Positions 1-10,021 of a DNA stretch of 64,000 bases are shown here, one piece after another. The notes below the pieces were generated by a model that saw only the letters and a program-made list of their open reading frames with translations, did not search any database and had not been told where the DNA came from. The stretch comes from Pseudomonas viridiflava (GTDB lineage Bacteria > Pseudomonadota > Gammaproteobacteria > Pseudomonadales > Pseudomonadaceae): assembly GCF_900583165.1 (NCBI RefSeq), contig NZ_UTKY01000001.1, forward strand, positions 310,001 to 374,000. The letters are read 5' to 3'. Both the position numbers and the translations under genes were made by a program. Each line of letters opens with the position of its first letter. Positions within the stretch are counted from its first letter, which is position 1.

Positions 1-1703
1 TCGCGGTCGCCGGGGTACAGACCCCGGGTCTGTACCTGGGCAGCGATCTGCTGAACAACAACTTCGAGGAAGTGGACGAGTTCAAGCAGATGTCCGGCGG
101 CGTGGCCACCGTGTTCGTGCGCAGCGGCGACGATTTTATTCGCGTCAGCACGTCCCTGACCAAGCAGGACGGCAATCGCGCCATAGGCACGGTGCTGGAT
201 CGCAATGGGCCGGCCTATCCGCGTGTGTTCAGTGGGCAGACCTATATCGGCCGCGCCGTGTTGTTTGACCGGTCTTACATGACGCAGTACAGCCCGGTAC
301 GTGATACCAGCGGTAAAGTCATCGCCGTATTGTTTATCGGCTTTGATTACACCGATGCCCAGAACGCCCAGTTCGAAAACCTCAAGCGCTTCCGTATCGG
401 CCGCACCGGCTCCCTGGCTTTGCTCGATGAGCAAAAGCACTGGCTGGTGCCACCGGCAGGCGTGCAAGTGCCGGATCAGGCGGTGCCGTTGATGCTGGAC
501 CTGGCCAAGTCACCGGGTACTGGCCGCTTCTGGGCCGATAAAAGCGAAGACTTCTACAGCGTGTCGGTGCCTTTCGACGGCGGACCGTGGGCTGTGATCG
601 CAAGCATGCCCAAGGCCGAGATTCGCTCGGTGACGTGGGACGTCGGCATTCGGCTGGTGATCGGCAGCGTACTGGCGATGCTATTGGCGGTGGGTGCCAC
701 GGTATGGCTGCTGCGCAGCAAGCTGGCGCCGCTGGGTGACCTGGTGCGCCAGGCCGAGGCTTTGGGCGCTGGCGATCTGAGCGCACGTCTGAACGTGTCC
801 AGCCATGACGAAATCGGCCAACTGGCGCGCAGCTTCAACCAGATGGGTGAAGCGCTGTCGACCATGGTGTCCCATATCCGCAAGGCGGCCGAGGATGTCA
901 ACAGCCGGGCGCAGGCGTTGTCCGGTTTGTCCGGCGGGGCTTACGAAGGTATGGAGCAGCAATCCGGCGAGATCACCAGCATGGCCGGCGCGGTGGAAGA
1001 GTTCAGCGCTACCTCGTTGAATATCGCCGACAACATGGGCAACACCGAGCGCCTCGCTCAGGAAAATGCCCAGCAAACGCGGATTGGTCGTACGTCGATG
1101 CAAGAAGCGTCATCGTCCCTGGAACATATCGCCACGGCGCTTAACAGCACCGCGACGGTCATCAATACCCTGGGCCAACGCTCCCAGGAAATCGGCGGCA
1201 TTGTTGGGGTGATCACTTCGATTGCCGATCAGACCAACCTGCTGGCACTCAACGCCGCGATCGAGGCAGCGCGTGCCGGTGAGCAGGGCCGCGGGTTTGC
1301 CGTGGTGGCTGATGAAGTGCGCAACCTGGCGTCGCGTACTCGAGAGGCCACCGACGAAATTTCCGGGATGATTCAAAGCATCCAGCAGGAAACCGGCAAC
1401 GCCATTACCACCATGGAACACGGCAAAGTGTTGATGCAGGAAGGCTTGTCGCGCAACGCCGACGTGGCCTCGGCGCTGGCGAGCATCGACGAGCAGAGCC
1501 GTTCGGCGGGGCAGCAGTTTGCGGCGATTACCACGGCGACTCAGGAGCAGAGCAGCACGGCGACCTTGCTGAGCAGTAATTTGCAGAGCATTGCGTTGGC
1601 CAACAGTGAGCAGCGTGAAGTGGTGTCGAATTTGGCGATTACGGCCAAGGAGCTGGAGACCTTGGCGTCTGGCCTGCGCCATGAAGTAGACCGCTTCCGC
1701 TGA
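1..1703 (+). CDS. Methyl-accepting chemotaxis protein, 5'-truncated by window edge
   Basis: Inner-membrane chemoreceptor that senses a ligand in the periplasm and controls the CheA-CheW kinase complex. The reading frame is open from base 3, so the N-terminus with the first membrane segment lies outside the window. What remains is the end of a Cache-type ligand-binding domain (motif [14 protein letters not shown], typical of Cache_3-Cache_2 receptors), a second membrane segment at about 640-715, a HAMP domain ([23 protein letters not shown]), and the cytoplasmic signalling hairpin with the invariant tip [20 protein letters not shown] followed by [15 protein letters not shown]. No CheR/CheB-docking pentapeptide is seen at the C-terminus. 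The family is certain. The ligand cannot be read from the sequence. Confidence 0.95.
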   Translation, partial: AVAGVQTPGLYLGSDLLNNNFEEVDEFKQMSGGVATVFVRSGDDFIRVSTSLTKQDGNRAIGTVLDRNGPAYPRVFSGQTYIGRAVLFDRSYMTQYSPVRDTSGKVIAVLFIGFDYTDAQNAQFENLKRFRIGRTGSLALLDEQKHWLVPPAGVQVPDQAVPLMLDLAKSPGTGRFWADKSEDFYSVSVPFDGGPWAVIASMPKAEIRSVTWDVGIRLVIGSVLAMLLAVGATVWLLRSKLAPLGDLVRQAEALGAGDLSARLNVSSHDEIGQLARSFNQMGEALSTMVSHIRKAAEDVNSRAQALSGLSGGAYEGMEQQSGEITSMAGAVEEFSATSLNIADNMGNTERLAQENAQQTRIGRTSMQEASSSLEHIATALNSTATVINTLGQRSQEIGGIVGVITSIADQTNLLALNAAIEAARAGEQGRGFAVVADEVRNLASRTREATDEISGMIQSIQQETGNAITTMEHGKVLMQEGLSRNADVASALASIDEQSRSAGQQFAAITTATQEQSSTATLLSSNLQSIALANSEQREVVSNLAITAKELETLASGLRHEVDRFR

Positions 1704-1719
1704 CACGCTGCAGTTTAAG

Positions 1720-1808
1720 TGTGGGAGGGGGCTTGCTCCCGATAGCGGTGTATCAGCCACCTAATGTATGGCTGACCCACTGCAATCGGGAGCAAGCCCC
1801 CTCCCACA
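1720..1808. repeat. REPIN (paired REP palindromes), copy 1
   Basis: Two REP sequences face each other: the left arm starts GTGGGAGGGGGCTTGCTCCC and the right arm is its near-exact reverse complement ending in CCCCCTCCCAC, with about 30 bp of variable spacer. The element lies between the convergent ends of the chemoreceptor and comM. Similar elements recur eight more times in the window. They are non-autonomous repeats thought to be mobilised by RAYT transposases encoded elsewhere. No RAYT gene is in this window. Confidence 0.93.
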
Positions 1809-1826
1809 TTTGAATCTCCACCAGGC

Positions 1827-3323
1827 TTAAGTGATCGCGGCCGGGCGGTATTGCAGGGCCTCTTGCAGGTGGTGGCGGGCGATGGCGTCGATTTGTTCCA
1901 GATCCGCCAAGGTGCGCGCCACTTTCAATAACCGATGCGCCGCCCGCAGCGATAGCGTCAGCCGCTCGCATGCAGTCTCCAGCCAGCTTTCATCGACCTT
2001 CGACAGCCGGCAGTGCTCGCGTAACCCCGGCAGGTCCAGAAACGCATTGGCGCAACCCTGGCGCCGGTGCTGGCGTTCGCGAGCATCTGCGACCTGCGCC
2101 GAGGCACTGGCGGTACTGTCGCCCGGCAGCTGTGTCGGATTCAGCGAAGTGCTCTCCCGCGCCACGGTCAGATGCAGGTCAATTCGGTCCAGCAATGGCC
2201 CGGAAAGTTTGTTGCGGTAGCGCTGGATTTGCTCCGGCGTGCAGCGACAGCGCCCACTGGGTTCGCCCATGTAGCCGCAAGGGCAGGGGTTCATCGCCGC
2301 CACCAACTGAAAGCGCGCCGGGAAACTCACCCGGTCACGGGCGCGGGATATCACGATATGGCCCGACTCCAAGGGCTCACGCAGGACCTCCAGTACTTTG
2401 CGGTCAAACTCCGGCAGCTCATCCAAAAACAGCACGCCGTGATGAGCCAGCGTGATTTCCCCCGGCTGTGGTTTCGACCCGCCGCCGACCAAGGCAGGCC
2501 CTGATGCCGAATGGTGGGGCTGGCGAAACGGTCGGTGTGGCCAATGGCTCAGGGGCGCCAGGCTGACCACCGATTGAATCGCCGCCACCTCCAGCGCTTC
2601 ATGCTCACTCAGTGGCGGCAGCAAGCCCGGCAGGCGGCTGGCGAGCAGGGTCTTGCCCGTTCCCGGTGGCCCGCTGAACAGCAGGTTGTGGGCGCCAGCG
2701 GCCGCAATCAGCAGTGCGCGCTTGGCGGCGAGTTGGCCCTGTACTTCGCTTAGATCCGGGTACGGCTTGTTCAAATACAGCAAGCCATCGGATTTATACG
2801 GCTCAATAGGCTGATGGCCATTCAGGTGCGCGACCACCTGCAGCAAGTGATCAACCGCAATCACTTTCAACCCCGACGCCAGGCAGGCTTCTTCCGCATT
2901 CGCCCGAGGCACTATCACGGTGCGTCCGGCCTTGCGCGCGGCCAGGGCCGCAGGCAGCACACCTTTGACCGCCCGGACTTCCCCAGACAGAGCCAGTTCA
3001 CCGAGGCATTCCACGTCATCAAGCATCAACGCGGGCACCTGCACGCTGGCCGCGAGGATCCCCAGGGCAATCGCCAAATCAAAACGCCCGCCATCCTTGG
3101 GCAGGTCGGCGGGCGCGAGGTTGAGGGTGATGCGGCGGGCGGGATATTGCAGCGCGGAGTTGAGGATGGCGCTGCGTACGCGGTCTTTGCTTTCCTTGAC
3201 CGCCGTCTCCGGCAAACCCACCAGGGTCAGGGACGGCAGACCATTGGCCATGTGCACTTCGACGGTGACGGCAGGGGCTTCGACGCCGACCTGGGCGCGG
3301 CTGTGGACGATGGCGAGGGACAT
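1827..3323 (-). CDS. comM: ComM/YifB-family Mg-chelatase-like AAA+ ATPase
   Basis: Predicted cytoplasmic hexameric AAA+ helicase that, in transformable bacteria, promotes branch migration of incoming DNA during homologous recombination. The 498 residues have the full family architecture: an N-terminal Lon-like ChlI domain (starting MSLAIVHSRAQVGVEAP), a Walker A GPPGTGKTLLASRLPG near residue 220, a Walker B LFLDELPEF, the Cys-rich insert NPCPCGYMGEPSGRCRC, and a C-terminal lid. The start fits the family N-terminus. It is a stand-alone gene flanked by REPINs on both sides. Pseudomonads keep comM whether or not natural transformation is known. Confidence 0.93.
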   Translation of the reverse strand: MSLAIVHSRAQVGVEAPAVTVEVHMANGLPSLTLVGLPETAVKESKDRVRSAILNSALQYPARRITLNLAPADLPKDGGRFDLAIALGILAASVQVPALMLDDVECLGELALSGEVRAVKGVLPAALAARKAGRTVIVPRANAEEACLASGLKVIAVDHLLQVVAHLNGHQPIEPYKSDGLLYLNKPYPDLSEVQGQLAAKRALLIAAAGAHNLLFSGPPGTGKTLLASRLPGLLPPLSEHEALEVAAIQSVVSLAPLSHWPHRPFRQPHHSASGPALVGGGSKPQPGEITLAHHGVLFLDELPEFDRKVLEVLREPLESGHIVISRARDRVSFPARFQLVAAMNPCPCGYMGEPSGRCRCTPEQIQRYRNKLSGPLLDRIDLHLTVARESTSLNPTQLPGDSTASASAQVADARERQHRRQGCANAFLDLPGLREHCRLSKVDESWLETACERLTLSLRAAHRLLKVARTLADLEQIDAIARHHLQEALQYRPAAIT

Positions 3324-3435
3324 GGTGTTCCTTGAAAAGAGGCCGCTTCCTGCGGTTTTTTCAAGGGTAGACGAGGTGGTGAAGAGCGAGGCGCGGAGGT
3401 TTTACAGAACGTATCCAGAGGGCAACTCGAGACAA

Positions 3436-3525
3436 TGTGGGAGGGGGCTTGCTCCCGATAGCGGTGTGTCAGCCAACAGATTCATTGACTGATTCACCGC
3501 CATCGGGAGCAAGCTCCCTTCCACA
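3436..3525. repeat. REPIN, copy 2 (degenerate right arm)
   Basis: The left arm TGTGGGAGGGGGCTTGCTCCC is intact. The right arm reads GGGAGCAAGCTCCCTTCCACA and so carries substitutions in the outer stem. It lies between ubiK and comM, both on the minus strand, just upstream of comM. Confidence 0.9.
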
Positions 3526-3535
3526 TTGACCGCGT

Positions 3536-3799
3536 TTATTCAGCAGAGGGCGGCGTCAAGCGCGCTTCCAATTCGGCCACTTTCGCTTCCAGGCTCTCCA
3601 ATCGCGCACGCGTACGCGCCAACACCACCATCTGGCTATCAAACTCTTCTCGGCTCACCAGGTCGAGTTTGCTGAAGCCGCTCTGTAGCAGCGCCTTGAA
3701 CTGGCTTTCGATTTCATTGCGGGGCAGCGGGGTGTCGCCGCTGAACAGGCGAGAGGCGTGGCCGCTCAGGGCGTCGAGGAGGTCTTTGGGCGCGAGCAT
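3536..3799 (-). CDS. ubiK: UbiK (YqiC-type) ubiquinone biosynthesis accessory factor
   Basis: Small coiled-coil protein (87 residues, BMFP/YqiC family) that in Enterobacteria binds UbiJ and supports the soluble ubiquinone-synthesis complex. It begins MLAPKDLLDALSGHASRLF and ends in a heptad-rich helix (about residues 55-80, with the motif RLESLEAKVAELEARL). The ATG at 3799 was chosen because the upstream extension in this frame is Arg/Cys-rich and unlike the family. It is monocistronic and divergent from glnK. A DUF526/BMFP relative with another role cannot be excluded, but length and sequence fit UbiK well. Confidence 0.88.
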   Translation of the reverse strand: MLAPKDLLDALSGHASRLFSGDTPLPRNEIESQFKALLQSGFSKLDLVSREEFDSQMVVLARTRARLESLEAKVAELEARLTPPSAE

Positions 3800-3871
3800 G
3801 GGAAATTTCCGGAAAACTGTTGGCCGGCAGTGTATCACGCAGCGTCTATAGTCTTTTTCACGGCTGCAAGC

Positions 3872-3921
3872 GCACGCTTTTCGCGCAACGGGCCTGGCAG
3901 CGGCGCACTGTTTTTGTGCGC
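3872..3921 (+). promoter_or_regulatory. Two NtrC-like enhancer sites upstream of glnK
   Basis: The NtrC dyad has the core GCAC-N7-GTGC. The segment 3903-3921 reads GCGCACTGTTTTTGTGCGC, a perfect 6-7-6 dyad containing that core. A weaker copy, GCAC-N7-GCGC, lies at 3872-3886. Their centres are about 33 bp apart, close to three helical turns, as in classical paired NtrC enhancers. They lie about 200 bp upstream of the sigma-54 promoter at 4115. Binding is inferred from sequence only. Confidence 0.68.
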
Positions 3922-3982
3922 ATTGCTGTCGCCGTAAAGCCCCGCAGGTGGGCAAAAGTGGGCAAAGGACTGATTTCAGTGA

Positions 3983-4558
<576 letters not shown>

Positions 4559-4592
4559 GCCGCCAAACCCCAACGCCCCAGGAGAAAACAAT

Positions 4593-5930
4593 ATGACTCT
4601 GCGTAAATTCGCAGGGCTCGGAGCCCTGTTGTCCATCGTAATGCCAAGCCTGGCCATGGCGGCAGACGAAGTGGCTGCTCCAGTCCTCAATTCCGGCGAC
4701 ACCGCCTGGATGCTGACCGCCACCGCCTTGGTGCTGTTCATGACCATCCCCGGCCTGGCGCTGTTCTACGGCGGCATGGTCCGCTCCAAAAATATTCTGT
4801 CGGTGATGATGCAATGCTTCGCCATCACTGGCCTGATCAGCATCCTGTGGGTGGTCTACGGCTACAGCATCGCGTTCGATACCACCGGTATGGAACAGGG
4901 CGTGGTCAACTTCAACTCCTTCTTCGGCGGCATGGGCAAGGCATTCCTGGCGGGCGTAACCCCGGCCAGCATCACCGGGCCTGCGGCGTTGTTCCCGGAA
5001 GCGGTGTTCATCACCTTCCAGATGACCTTCGCCATCATTACCCCGGCGCTGATCGTCGGTGCTTTCGCCGAGCGCATGAAGTTCTCCGCGATGCTGATCT
5101 TCATGGCTATCTGGTTCACCCTGGTCTACGCGCCGATCGCGCACATGGTCTGGAGCGGCAACGGCGGCCTGATGTGGGACTGGGGCGTGCTGGACTTCGC
5201 CGGCGGCACCGTGGTGCACATCAACGCCGGTGTGGCTGGCCTGGTAGCGTGCATCGTGCTCGGCAAGCGTAAAGGCTTCCCGACCACCCCGATGGCACCG
5301 CACAACCTGGGTTATACCTTGATGGGCGCAGCAATGCTGTGGATCGGCTGGTTCGGCTTCAACGCCGGCTCCGCTGCTGCGGCCAACGGCACTGCCGGTA
5401 TGGCGATGCTGGTCACCCAGATTGCGACCGCTGCTGCGGCGCTGGGCTGGATGTTCGCCGAGTGGATCACTCACGGTAAGCCAAGTGCACTGGGCATTGC
5501 CTCGGGTGTGGTGGCTGGCCTGGTAGCCGTTACCCCAGCTGCTGGCACCGTTGGCCCGATGGGCGCCCTGGTGATCGGCCTGGTGGCCGGTGTGGTCTGC
5601 TTCTTCTGCGCAACCAGCCTCAAGCGCAAGCTGGGCTACGATGACTCCCTGGACGCATTCGGCGTGCACGGTATCGGCGGTATCGTCGGTGCGATCCTCA
5701 CGGGTGTATTTGCAGCCCCTGCGTTGGGCGGCTTCGGCACCGTGACTGATATCGCGGCGCAGGTCTGGATTCAGTGCAAAGGTGTCGGCTTCACCGTGAT
5801 CTATACGGGCATCGTCACCTACGTCATCCTCAAGGTGCTCGACATGGTTATGGGCCTGCGTGTTACCGAAGAGGAAGAGGCTGTCGGCCTCGACCTGGCG
5901 CAACACAACGAACGCGGCTACAACTTGTAA
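4593..5930 (+). CDS. amtB: Ammonium transporter AmtB
   Basis: Trimeric inner-membrane channel that conducts ammonium. The ATG at 4593 has a GGAG ribosome site 8 bp upstream and gives 445 residues starting with a cleavable signal peptide (cleavage probably after SLAMAA), as in E. coli AmtB, followed by 11 predicted membrane helices. The pore twin histidines are present: His184 in APIAHMVW and His359 in DAFGVHGIGG, as is the signature DFAGGTVVHINAG. It forms an operon with glnK and ends at a strong terminator. Confidence 0.96.
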   Translation: MTLRKFAGLGALLSIVMPSLAMAADEVAAPVLNSGDTAWMLTATALVLFMTIPGLALFYGGMVRSKNILSVMMQCFAITGLISILWVVYGYSIAFDTTGMEQGVVNFNSFFGGMGKAFLAGVTPASITGPAALFPEAVFITFQMTFAIITPALIVGAFAERMKFSAMLIFMAIWFTLVYAPIAHMVWSGNGGLMWDWGVLDFAGGTVVHINAGVAGLVACIVLGKRKGFPTTPMAPHNLGYTLMGAAMLWIGWFGFNAGSAAAANGTAGMAMLVTQIATAAAALGWMFAEWITHGKPSALGIASGVVAGLVAVTPAAGTVGPMGALVIGLVAGVVCFFCATSLKRKLGYDDSLDAFGVHGIGGIVGAILTGVFAAPALGGFGTVTDIAAQVWIQCKGVGFTVIYTGIVTYVILKVLDMVMGLRVTEEEEAVGLDLAQHNERGYNL

Positions 5931-5945
5931 GTACGCGAAAAAAAT

Positions 5946-5971
5946 ATGCCCGGCTTGCCGGGCATTTTTTT
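5946..5971 (+). terminator. Rho-independent terminator after amtB
   Basis: Stem GCCCGGC/GCCGGGC at 5948-5963 followed by A and seven T, about 15 bp past the amtB stop. Confidence 0.92.
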
Positions 5972-6090
5972 GCCTGGTGTTTGTCAGTGTTTGAACGCTG
6001 TACCGGTTTTTGCTCAGGGTTTGTGATGGAAAGCAGGCGGCACTTTTGACCCTGCGAATGTCTTACAGGCATGTAGGCGTATTCGACACT

Positions 6091-6117
6091 TTGTTTTTTC
6101 CCAGAGCGCGCTAGAAT
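6091..6117 (+). promoter_or_regulatory. Putative sigma-70 promoter for sutA
   Basis: A TAGAAT -10 hexamer lies at 6112-6117. Upstream, TTGTTT (15-bp spacing) or the overlapping ACTTTG (18-bp spacing) could act as -35. Transcription would start near 6124 and give a leader of about 195 nt. The -10 is good. The -35 is uncertain. Confidence 0.45.
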
Positions 6118-6123
6118 GCGCGC

Positions 6124-6318
6124 CGATGGGCGCAAAACTGTATTTATCTGGGCGAGCACCGTCATCAGTAGGGTGCTCGTGAAGTCCTCACCATCTTGCA
6201 CGGTGATGGGGCATAAGCCACTGGTTATCCGGTGGATGTTGATTTTTTTCCAGCCGCCTCGACAGGGGATGAAGCTGGGCTATAACTAATCTGCTTTTCG
6301 CAAGTCATGAGGTAGAAC
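6124..6318 (+). other. Structured 5' leader of sutA
   Basis: This gene-free stretch between the amtB terminator and sutA holds an 8-bp hairpin CGAGCACC/GGTGCTCG (6153-6179), a weaker TCACC/GGTGA stem (about 6188-6206), and a third hairpin CCACTGG-TTAT-CCGGTGG (6218-6235, one wobble pair), which is followed seven bases later by a seven-T run (6243-6249). The last element resembles an imperfect intrinsic terminator inside the leader. A regulatory role is inference. Confidence 0.5.
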
Positions 6319-6654
6319 ATGAGCGACGATGATCTGGAAAACGACGACCTCGAAGTCGGTGATGACGACGAGACCGAGGACAGTCTTGATACGGCAGCAG
6401 GCGAAGACGTTGCTGACGATGCTGACGACAGTGGCGGCGACGATGCAGCCCCCAAAGCCAAAGGCAAAGCCAAGGCTGCGGTGTCGGTAGATGAACTGCC
6501 GAGTGTTGAAGCCAAGAACAAAGAGCGCGATGCGCTGGCCCGAGCGATGGAAGAGTTCCTCGCTAAAGGCGGCAAAGTGCAGGAAGTCGAGGCTAATGTG
6601 GTGGCAGATCCACCGAAGAAGCCGGACAACAAGTACGGCAGCCGACCTATCTGA
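6319..6654 (+). CDS. sutA: SutA, RNA-polymerase-binding regulator of slow growth
   Basis: Small acidic protein of 111 residues. The N-terminal 45 residues are almost entirely Asp/Glu/Gly/Ser, followed by a Lys/Ala linker (APKAKGKAKAA), a predicted helix with EAKNKERDALARAMEEFLAKGG, and the tail PPKKPDNKYGSRPI. This matches P. aeruginosa SutA, a disordered RNA polymerase binder that supports transcription in slow-growing cells; that function is known for the homologue and assumed here. It is monocistronic, with a long leader in front and a terminator 20 bp behind. The acidic N-tail varies in length between species. Confidence 0.82.
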   Translation: MSDDDLENDDLEVGDDDETEDSLDTAAGEDVADDADDSGGDDAAPKAKGKAKAAVSVDELPSVEAKNKERDALARAMEEFLAKGGKVQEVEANVVADPPKKPDNKYGSRPI

Positions 6655-6674
6655 GGTCAGCCACCTGCCTGTAA

Positions 6675-6705
6675 GAAAAAGCCCGCCGTCGCTGCGGGCT
6701 TTTTC
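6675..6705 (+). terminator. Rho-independent terminator after sutA
   Basis: AAAAAGCCCGC and GCGGGCTTTTT pair around a 7-base loop (stem 6681-6699), giving a T-tract on both strands. Confidence 0.9.
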
Positions 6706-6744
6706 ATGCCTGGAACATGTTCCTTGAGATCACCACCAATCAAG

Positions 6745-6834
6745 TGTGGGAGGGGGCTTGCCCCCGATAGCGGTGTGTCAGCCACCAAATATATTGGCTG
6801 ATCTACTGCAATCGGGGGCAAGCCCCCTCCCACA
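6745..6834. repeat. REPIN, copy 3
   Basis: Complete pair of arms TGTGGGAGGGGGCTTGCCCCC and its reverse complement. It lies between the sutA terminator and the convergent HAD phosphatase gene. Confidence 0.93.
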
Positions 6835-6863
6835 TTTGGATTCTCAGTGTTGCCTCTATCGTG

Positions 6864-7559
6864 TTACTGCCAATTGCGAAGCAACTCCGGCAACTCTGTC
6901 AGGCTACGAATCTCTGCATCCGGGTGCATTGCCCCTTCCCAGGCCTTGCCGTTGGGGTTAAACCACACCGCCCGCAACCCAGCCTGCTGCGCCCCGGCAA
7001 TGTCATCCCCCGGATGATCGCCAACATGCACCGCTTCACTGGCATCCACGCCGCCACGTTGCAACGCCTCCTGGAACAACCGCGCATCCGGCTTGGCGAT
7101 GCCGATGTCTTCAGCCCGCAGGGCAAAGTGGAAGTAGTGCGCCAGGCCAACGCGCTGCACATCGGCGTTGCCGTTGGTAATCACGCCCAGCAAAAAGTGC
7201 TGGCGCAGTGCTTGAAGCATCGGCTCGGCTTCAGGGAATGGGGTGAGTTGGTGCCGCGCATGGATGAATGCTTCGAAACACACGTCCGCCATTTCTGTGG
7301 CTTCGGGTTGTGGATAACCCGCCTCTTCAAACGCGTGGGTCAACACCCGATGGCGCAAGAGGCTGATGCGATGCTTGAGTTCGGGATGACGCTCCAGCAC
7401 TTGCAGGCGCAGGCTGGCGAAGTGCTCCAGGGGCAATTCGCCGACTTTAGCGGCGTTGACCGTCAGCCATTCGCGCATCGACGCTTCGGCGCTGATGATG
7501 ACGGGTACGTTGTCCCAGAGGGTGTCGTCCAGGTCGAAGGTGATCAGCTTGATACTCAT
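6864..7559 (-). CDS. HAD-superfamily phosphatase (YjjG-like, HAD-IA)
   Basis: Predicted cytoplasmic phosphohydrolase of 231 residues. The nucleophile motif I is [10 protein letters not shown] (residues 8-17), motif II is [10 protein letters not shown], and motifs III/IV are KPDARLF and [14 protein letters not shown]. The cap domain between motifs I and II is helical, which gives subclass IA. Nucleotidases such as E. coli YjjG are the closest characterised type, but the substrate here is unknown. The ATG at 7559 overlaps the xerC stop by four bases (ATGA), so translation is coupled to xerC, the last link of the lptM-lysA-dapF-DUF484-xerC chain. Confidence 0.85.
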
Positions 7560-8455
7560 GAGTCGCCGCCCTTGATGCGTTTGGCCCGTGGATGGGCGCT
7601 GTCGTACACCGTTGCCAGGTGTTGGAAATCCAGATGGGTATAGATTTGCGTGGTCTTGATGTCGGAGTGACCCAGTAGCTCTTGCACCGCGCGCAGGTCT
7701 TGGGAGGACTCCAGCATATGGCTGGCAAAGGAGTGCCGCAGCATATGTGGGTGCAGGTTCTGCCCCAGTTCGCGCTCGCCGGCAGCCTTGACCCGCACCT
7801 GGATGGCCCGTGGCCCCAGGCGGCGGCCTTGCTGGCTGACAAACACCGCATCGTCCGCCGGGTTGGTCAGCAGCCGCAGCGGCAGCCACAGTTGCAAGGC
7901 TTCGCGAGCCTTCCTGCCCACCGGCAGAACGCGGGTCTTGCTGCCCTTGCCGAGTACTTGGACCAGGCCGTCCGCCAGGTCGAGCTGGTCGAGGTTAAGG
8001 CCGGTCAGCTCTGACAGGCGTAGGCCCGACGAGTAGAAGAGCTCAAGAATGGCCTGGTCGCGATGGGCCAGGAAGTCATCCTCGACGGCACCATCGAGCA
8101 ATTGCAGGGCACGGTCGGTGTCCAGGGTCTTGGGCAGGCGCCGCTCGCCTTTGGGCGGCGACAGGCCATTGGCCGGGTCGTGATCGCACAGGCCTTCGCG
8201 GTTCAGGTAGTGATAAAGACCACGCACCGCCGAGAGCAGGCGAGACAGGCTGCGTGACGACTGACCCGCCTGGTGCAGGCGTGCAATCAAGCTGCGCAGG
8301 CTCTGGATATCCAGGGCCTTCCAGCTGCTGATCTGTTGTTTTTCGCAGTAGGCCAGGACCTTGTTCAAGTCTCGCCGGTAGGCTTCCAGCGTATGGGGCG
8401 ACACCTGGCGCTCGTTGCGCAGGTGAGCGCAATAAGCGTCCAGTTGCCGTTCCAT
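7556..8455 (-). CDS. xerC: Site-specific tyrosine recombinase XerC
   Basis: With XerD it resolves chromosome dimers at dif during FtsK-driven segregation. The 299 residues have an N-terminal SAM-like core-binding domain (about 1-90) and a catalytic domain with all active-site residues: Arg146 (GLRLSEL), Lys170, His237 and Arg240 (HPHMLRHS), His263 (LGHSD) and nucleophile Tyr272 (QIYTHLDF). Position within the dapF-DUF484-xerC operon is the conserved gamma-proteobacterial arrangement and supports XerC over XerD. Confidence 0.96.
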
Positions 8456-8457
8456 GG

Positions 8458-9174
8458 CTAGCGCACCGCGCGCAGGGCGGTGGTGAAGCGTGGCAGGACG
8501 CGGCTCAATACTTCGGCGATGTAGGTCAAAAACAGCGTGCCGACTGAGCTTTTGTAGTGCGCAGGATCACGACTGGCGATGGCCAAAACCCCATGCAGGC
8601 CTTGATGGCTGAGAGCAACCACGGCGGTAGAGCCGATCTCTTTGCGCTGTTCGGCGCCGAAGAGGAAGTCCAACTCATGCTCGCGCAGGGTGCCGCTGAT
8701 GGTCTTGCCTTCGGACAGCAGGCCGCCAATCGCGGTTTGCGCTTCGCCGCCACTGACCCACCGACCCACTGGCATCGGGTTGTCGCTGAACAGAATCAGG
8801 CTGACAAAGGGCACTTGGAAATCTTGGCGCAGGCTGTCTTCCACGGCGATCACCGTTTCTTCCAGGCTGGTGGCGTCCAGCAGCGCCAGAATCAGGCGGC
8901 GGGTCTTCTCGAACAGGCGGTCGTTGTCGCGAGCCACGTCCATCAGGTGAGAGAGTTTGTGGCGCATTTCAATATTGCGCTCACGCAGGATCTTCATCTG
9001 CCGCTCCACCAACGACACGGTGTCGCCGCGTTGGTGGGGGATGCGCAGGGCCGGCAGCAGTTCTTCGTGTTCGACGAAAAAGTCCGGGTTAGCCTCAAGG
9101 TACGCCGCGACAGCAGCGGCCTCCAGACTTTCGCTCGGGGTCACTTCTGCGGGTACTTGAGGCTTATCGGTCAT
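8458..9174 (-). CDS. DUF484 family protein (GAF-like)
   Basis: Conserved 238-residue cytoplasmic protein of unknown biochemical role, always found between dapF and xerC in this operon type. It has a short N-terminal helix pair ([21 protein letters not shown]), a coiled segment ([21 protein letters not shown]) and a GAF-like C-terminal domain. The xerC start is 2 bp past its stop. No catalytic motif is visible. Confidence 0.9.
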
Positions 9175-9187
9175 TAGCTTGACTCAC

Positions 9188-10018
9188 TCATAGACGGACC
9201 TGTCCTTCGTATACACGCGAGGCCGGCCCGGTCATCAGCACCGGGTGGCCAGGGCCTGCCCATTCGATGGACAGGCGTCCACCGGGCAGGTCGATCAGCA
9301 GCGGCGAATCCATCCACCCCTGGCTGATCGCGGCTACGGCAGCGGCGCAAGCACCGGTACCGCAAGCCTGAGTCTCGCCGGCGCCGCGTTCCCAGACGCG
9401 CAGTTGTGCGCGGGTACGGTCGATCACCTGCAGGAAGCCCACATTGACCCGAGCCGGGAAGCGCGGGTGGTGTTCGATCTTCGGCCCCAACTCATGCACG
9501 GGCGCATTATTGATGTCGGTCACCCGCAGCACTGCATGGGGGTTGCCCATGGACACGGCCGCCAGGTCGACGATCTGGCCGTCGACGTCGACCGCGTAGC
9601 GGGTGGCCTGCTCGGTGGCCTGGAACGGAATGTCCGCCGGCACCAGGCGTGGCGCGCCCATATTGACGCTGATCTGGCCGTCGCTGCGGATATCCAGTTC
9701 GATCACGCCGCTTTTGGTCTCGACGCGAATCTGGCGTTTGGCAGTCAGGCGCTTGTCCAGCACGAAGCGGGCGAAGCAGCGCGCGCCGTTGCCGCACTGT
9801 TCGACTTCGGAACCGTCGGAATTGAAGATCCGATAACGGAAATCCACGTCCGGATTGCTCGGTGCTTCGACGATCAGCAACTGGTCAAAACCAATTCCGG
9901 TGTGTCGGTCGCCCCACTGTTTGGCGTGCTTGGGCAGGATGTGCGCGTGCTGGCTGACCAGGTCCAGGACCATGAAATCATTGCCCAGCCCGTGCATCTT
10001 GGTAAAACGCAGCAGCAT
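9188..10018 (-). CDS. dapF: Diaminopimelate epimerase
   Basis: Converts LL- to meso-diaminopimelate for peptidoglycan and lysine synthesis in the cytoplasm. The 276 residues match the family length. The two catalytic cysteines are present: Cys75 in [10 protein letters not shown] and Cys219 in TQACGTGAC. The N-terminus [15 protein letters not shown] is the family hallmark. It sits directly behind lysA (3-bp gap), which uses its product, and ahead of DUF484-xerC. Confidence 0.97.
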   Translation of the reverse strand: MLLRFTKMHGLGNDFMVLDLVSQHAHILPKHAKQWGDRHTGIGFDQLLIVEAPSNPDVDFRYRIFNSDGSEVEQCGNGARCFARFVLDKRLTAKRQIRVETKSGVIELDIRSDGQISVNMGAPRLVPADIPFQATEQATRYAVDVDGQIVDLAAVSMGNPHAVLRVTDINNAPVHELGPKIEHHPRFPARVNVGFLQVIDRTRAQLRVWERGAGETQACGTGACAAAVAAISQGWMDSPLLIDLPGGRLSIEWAGPGHPVLMTGPASRVYEGQVRL

Positions 10019-10021
10019 GGC

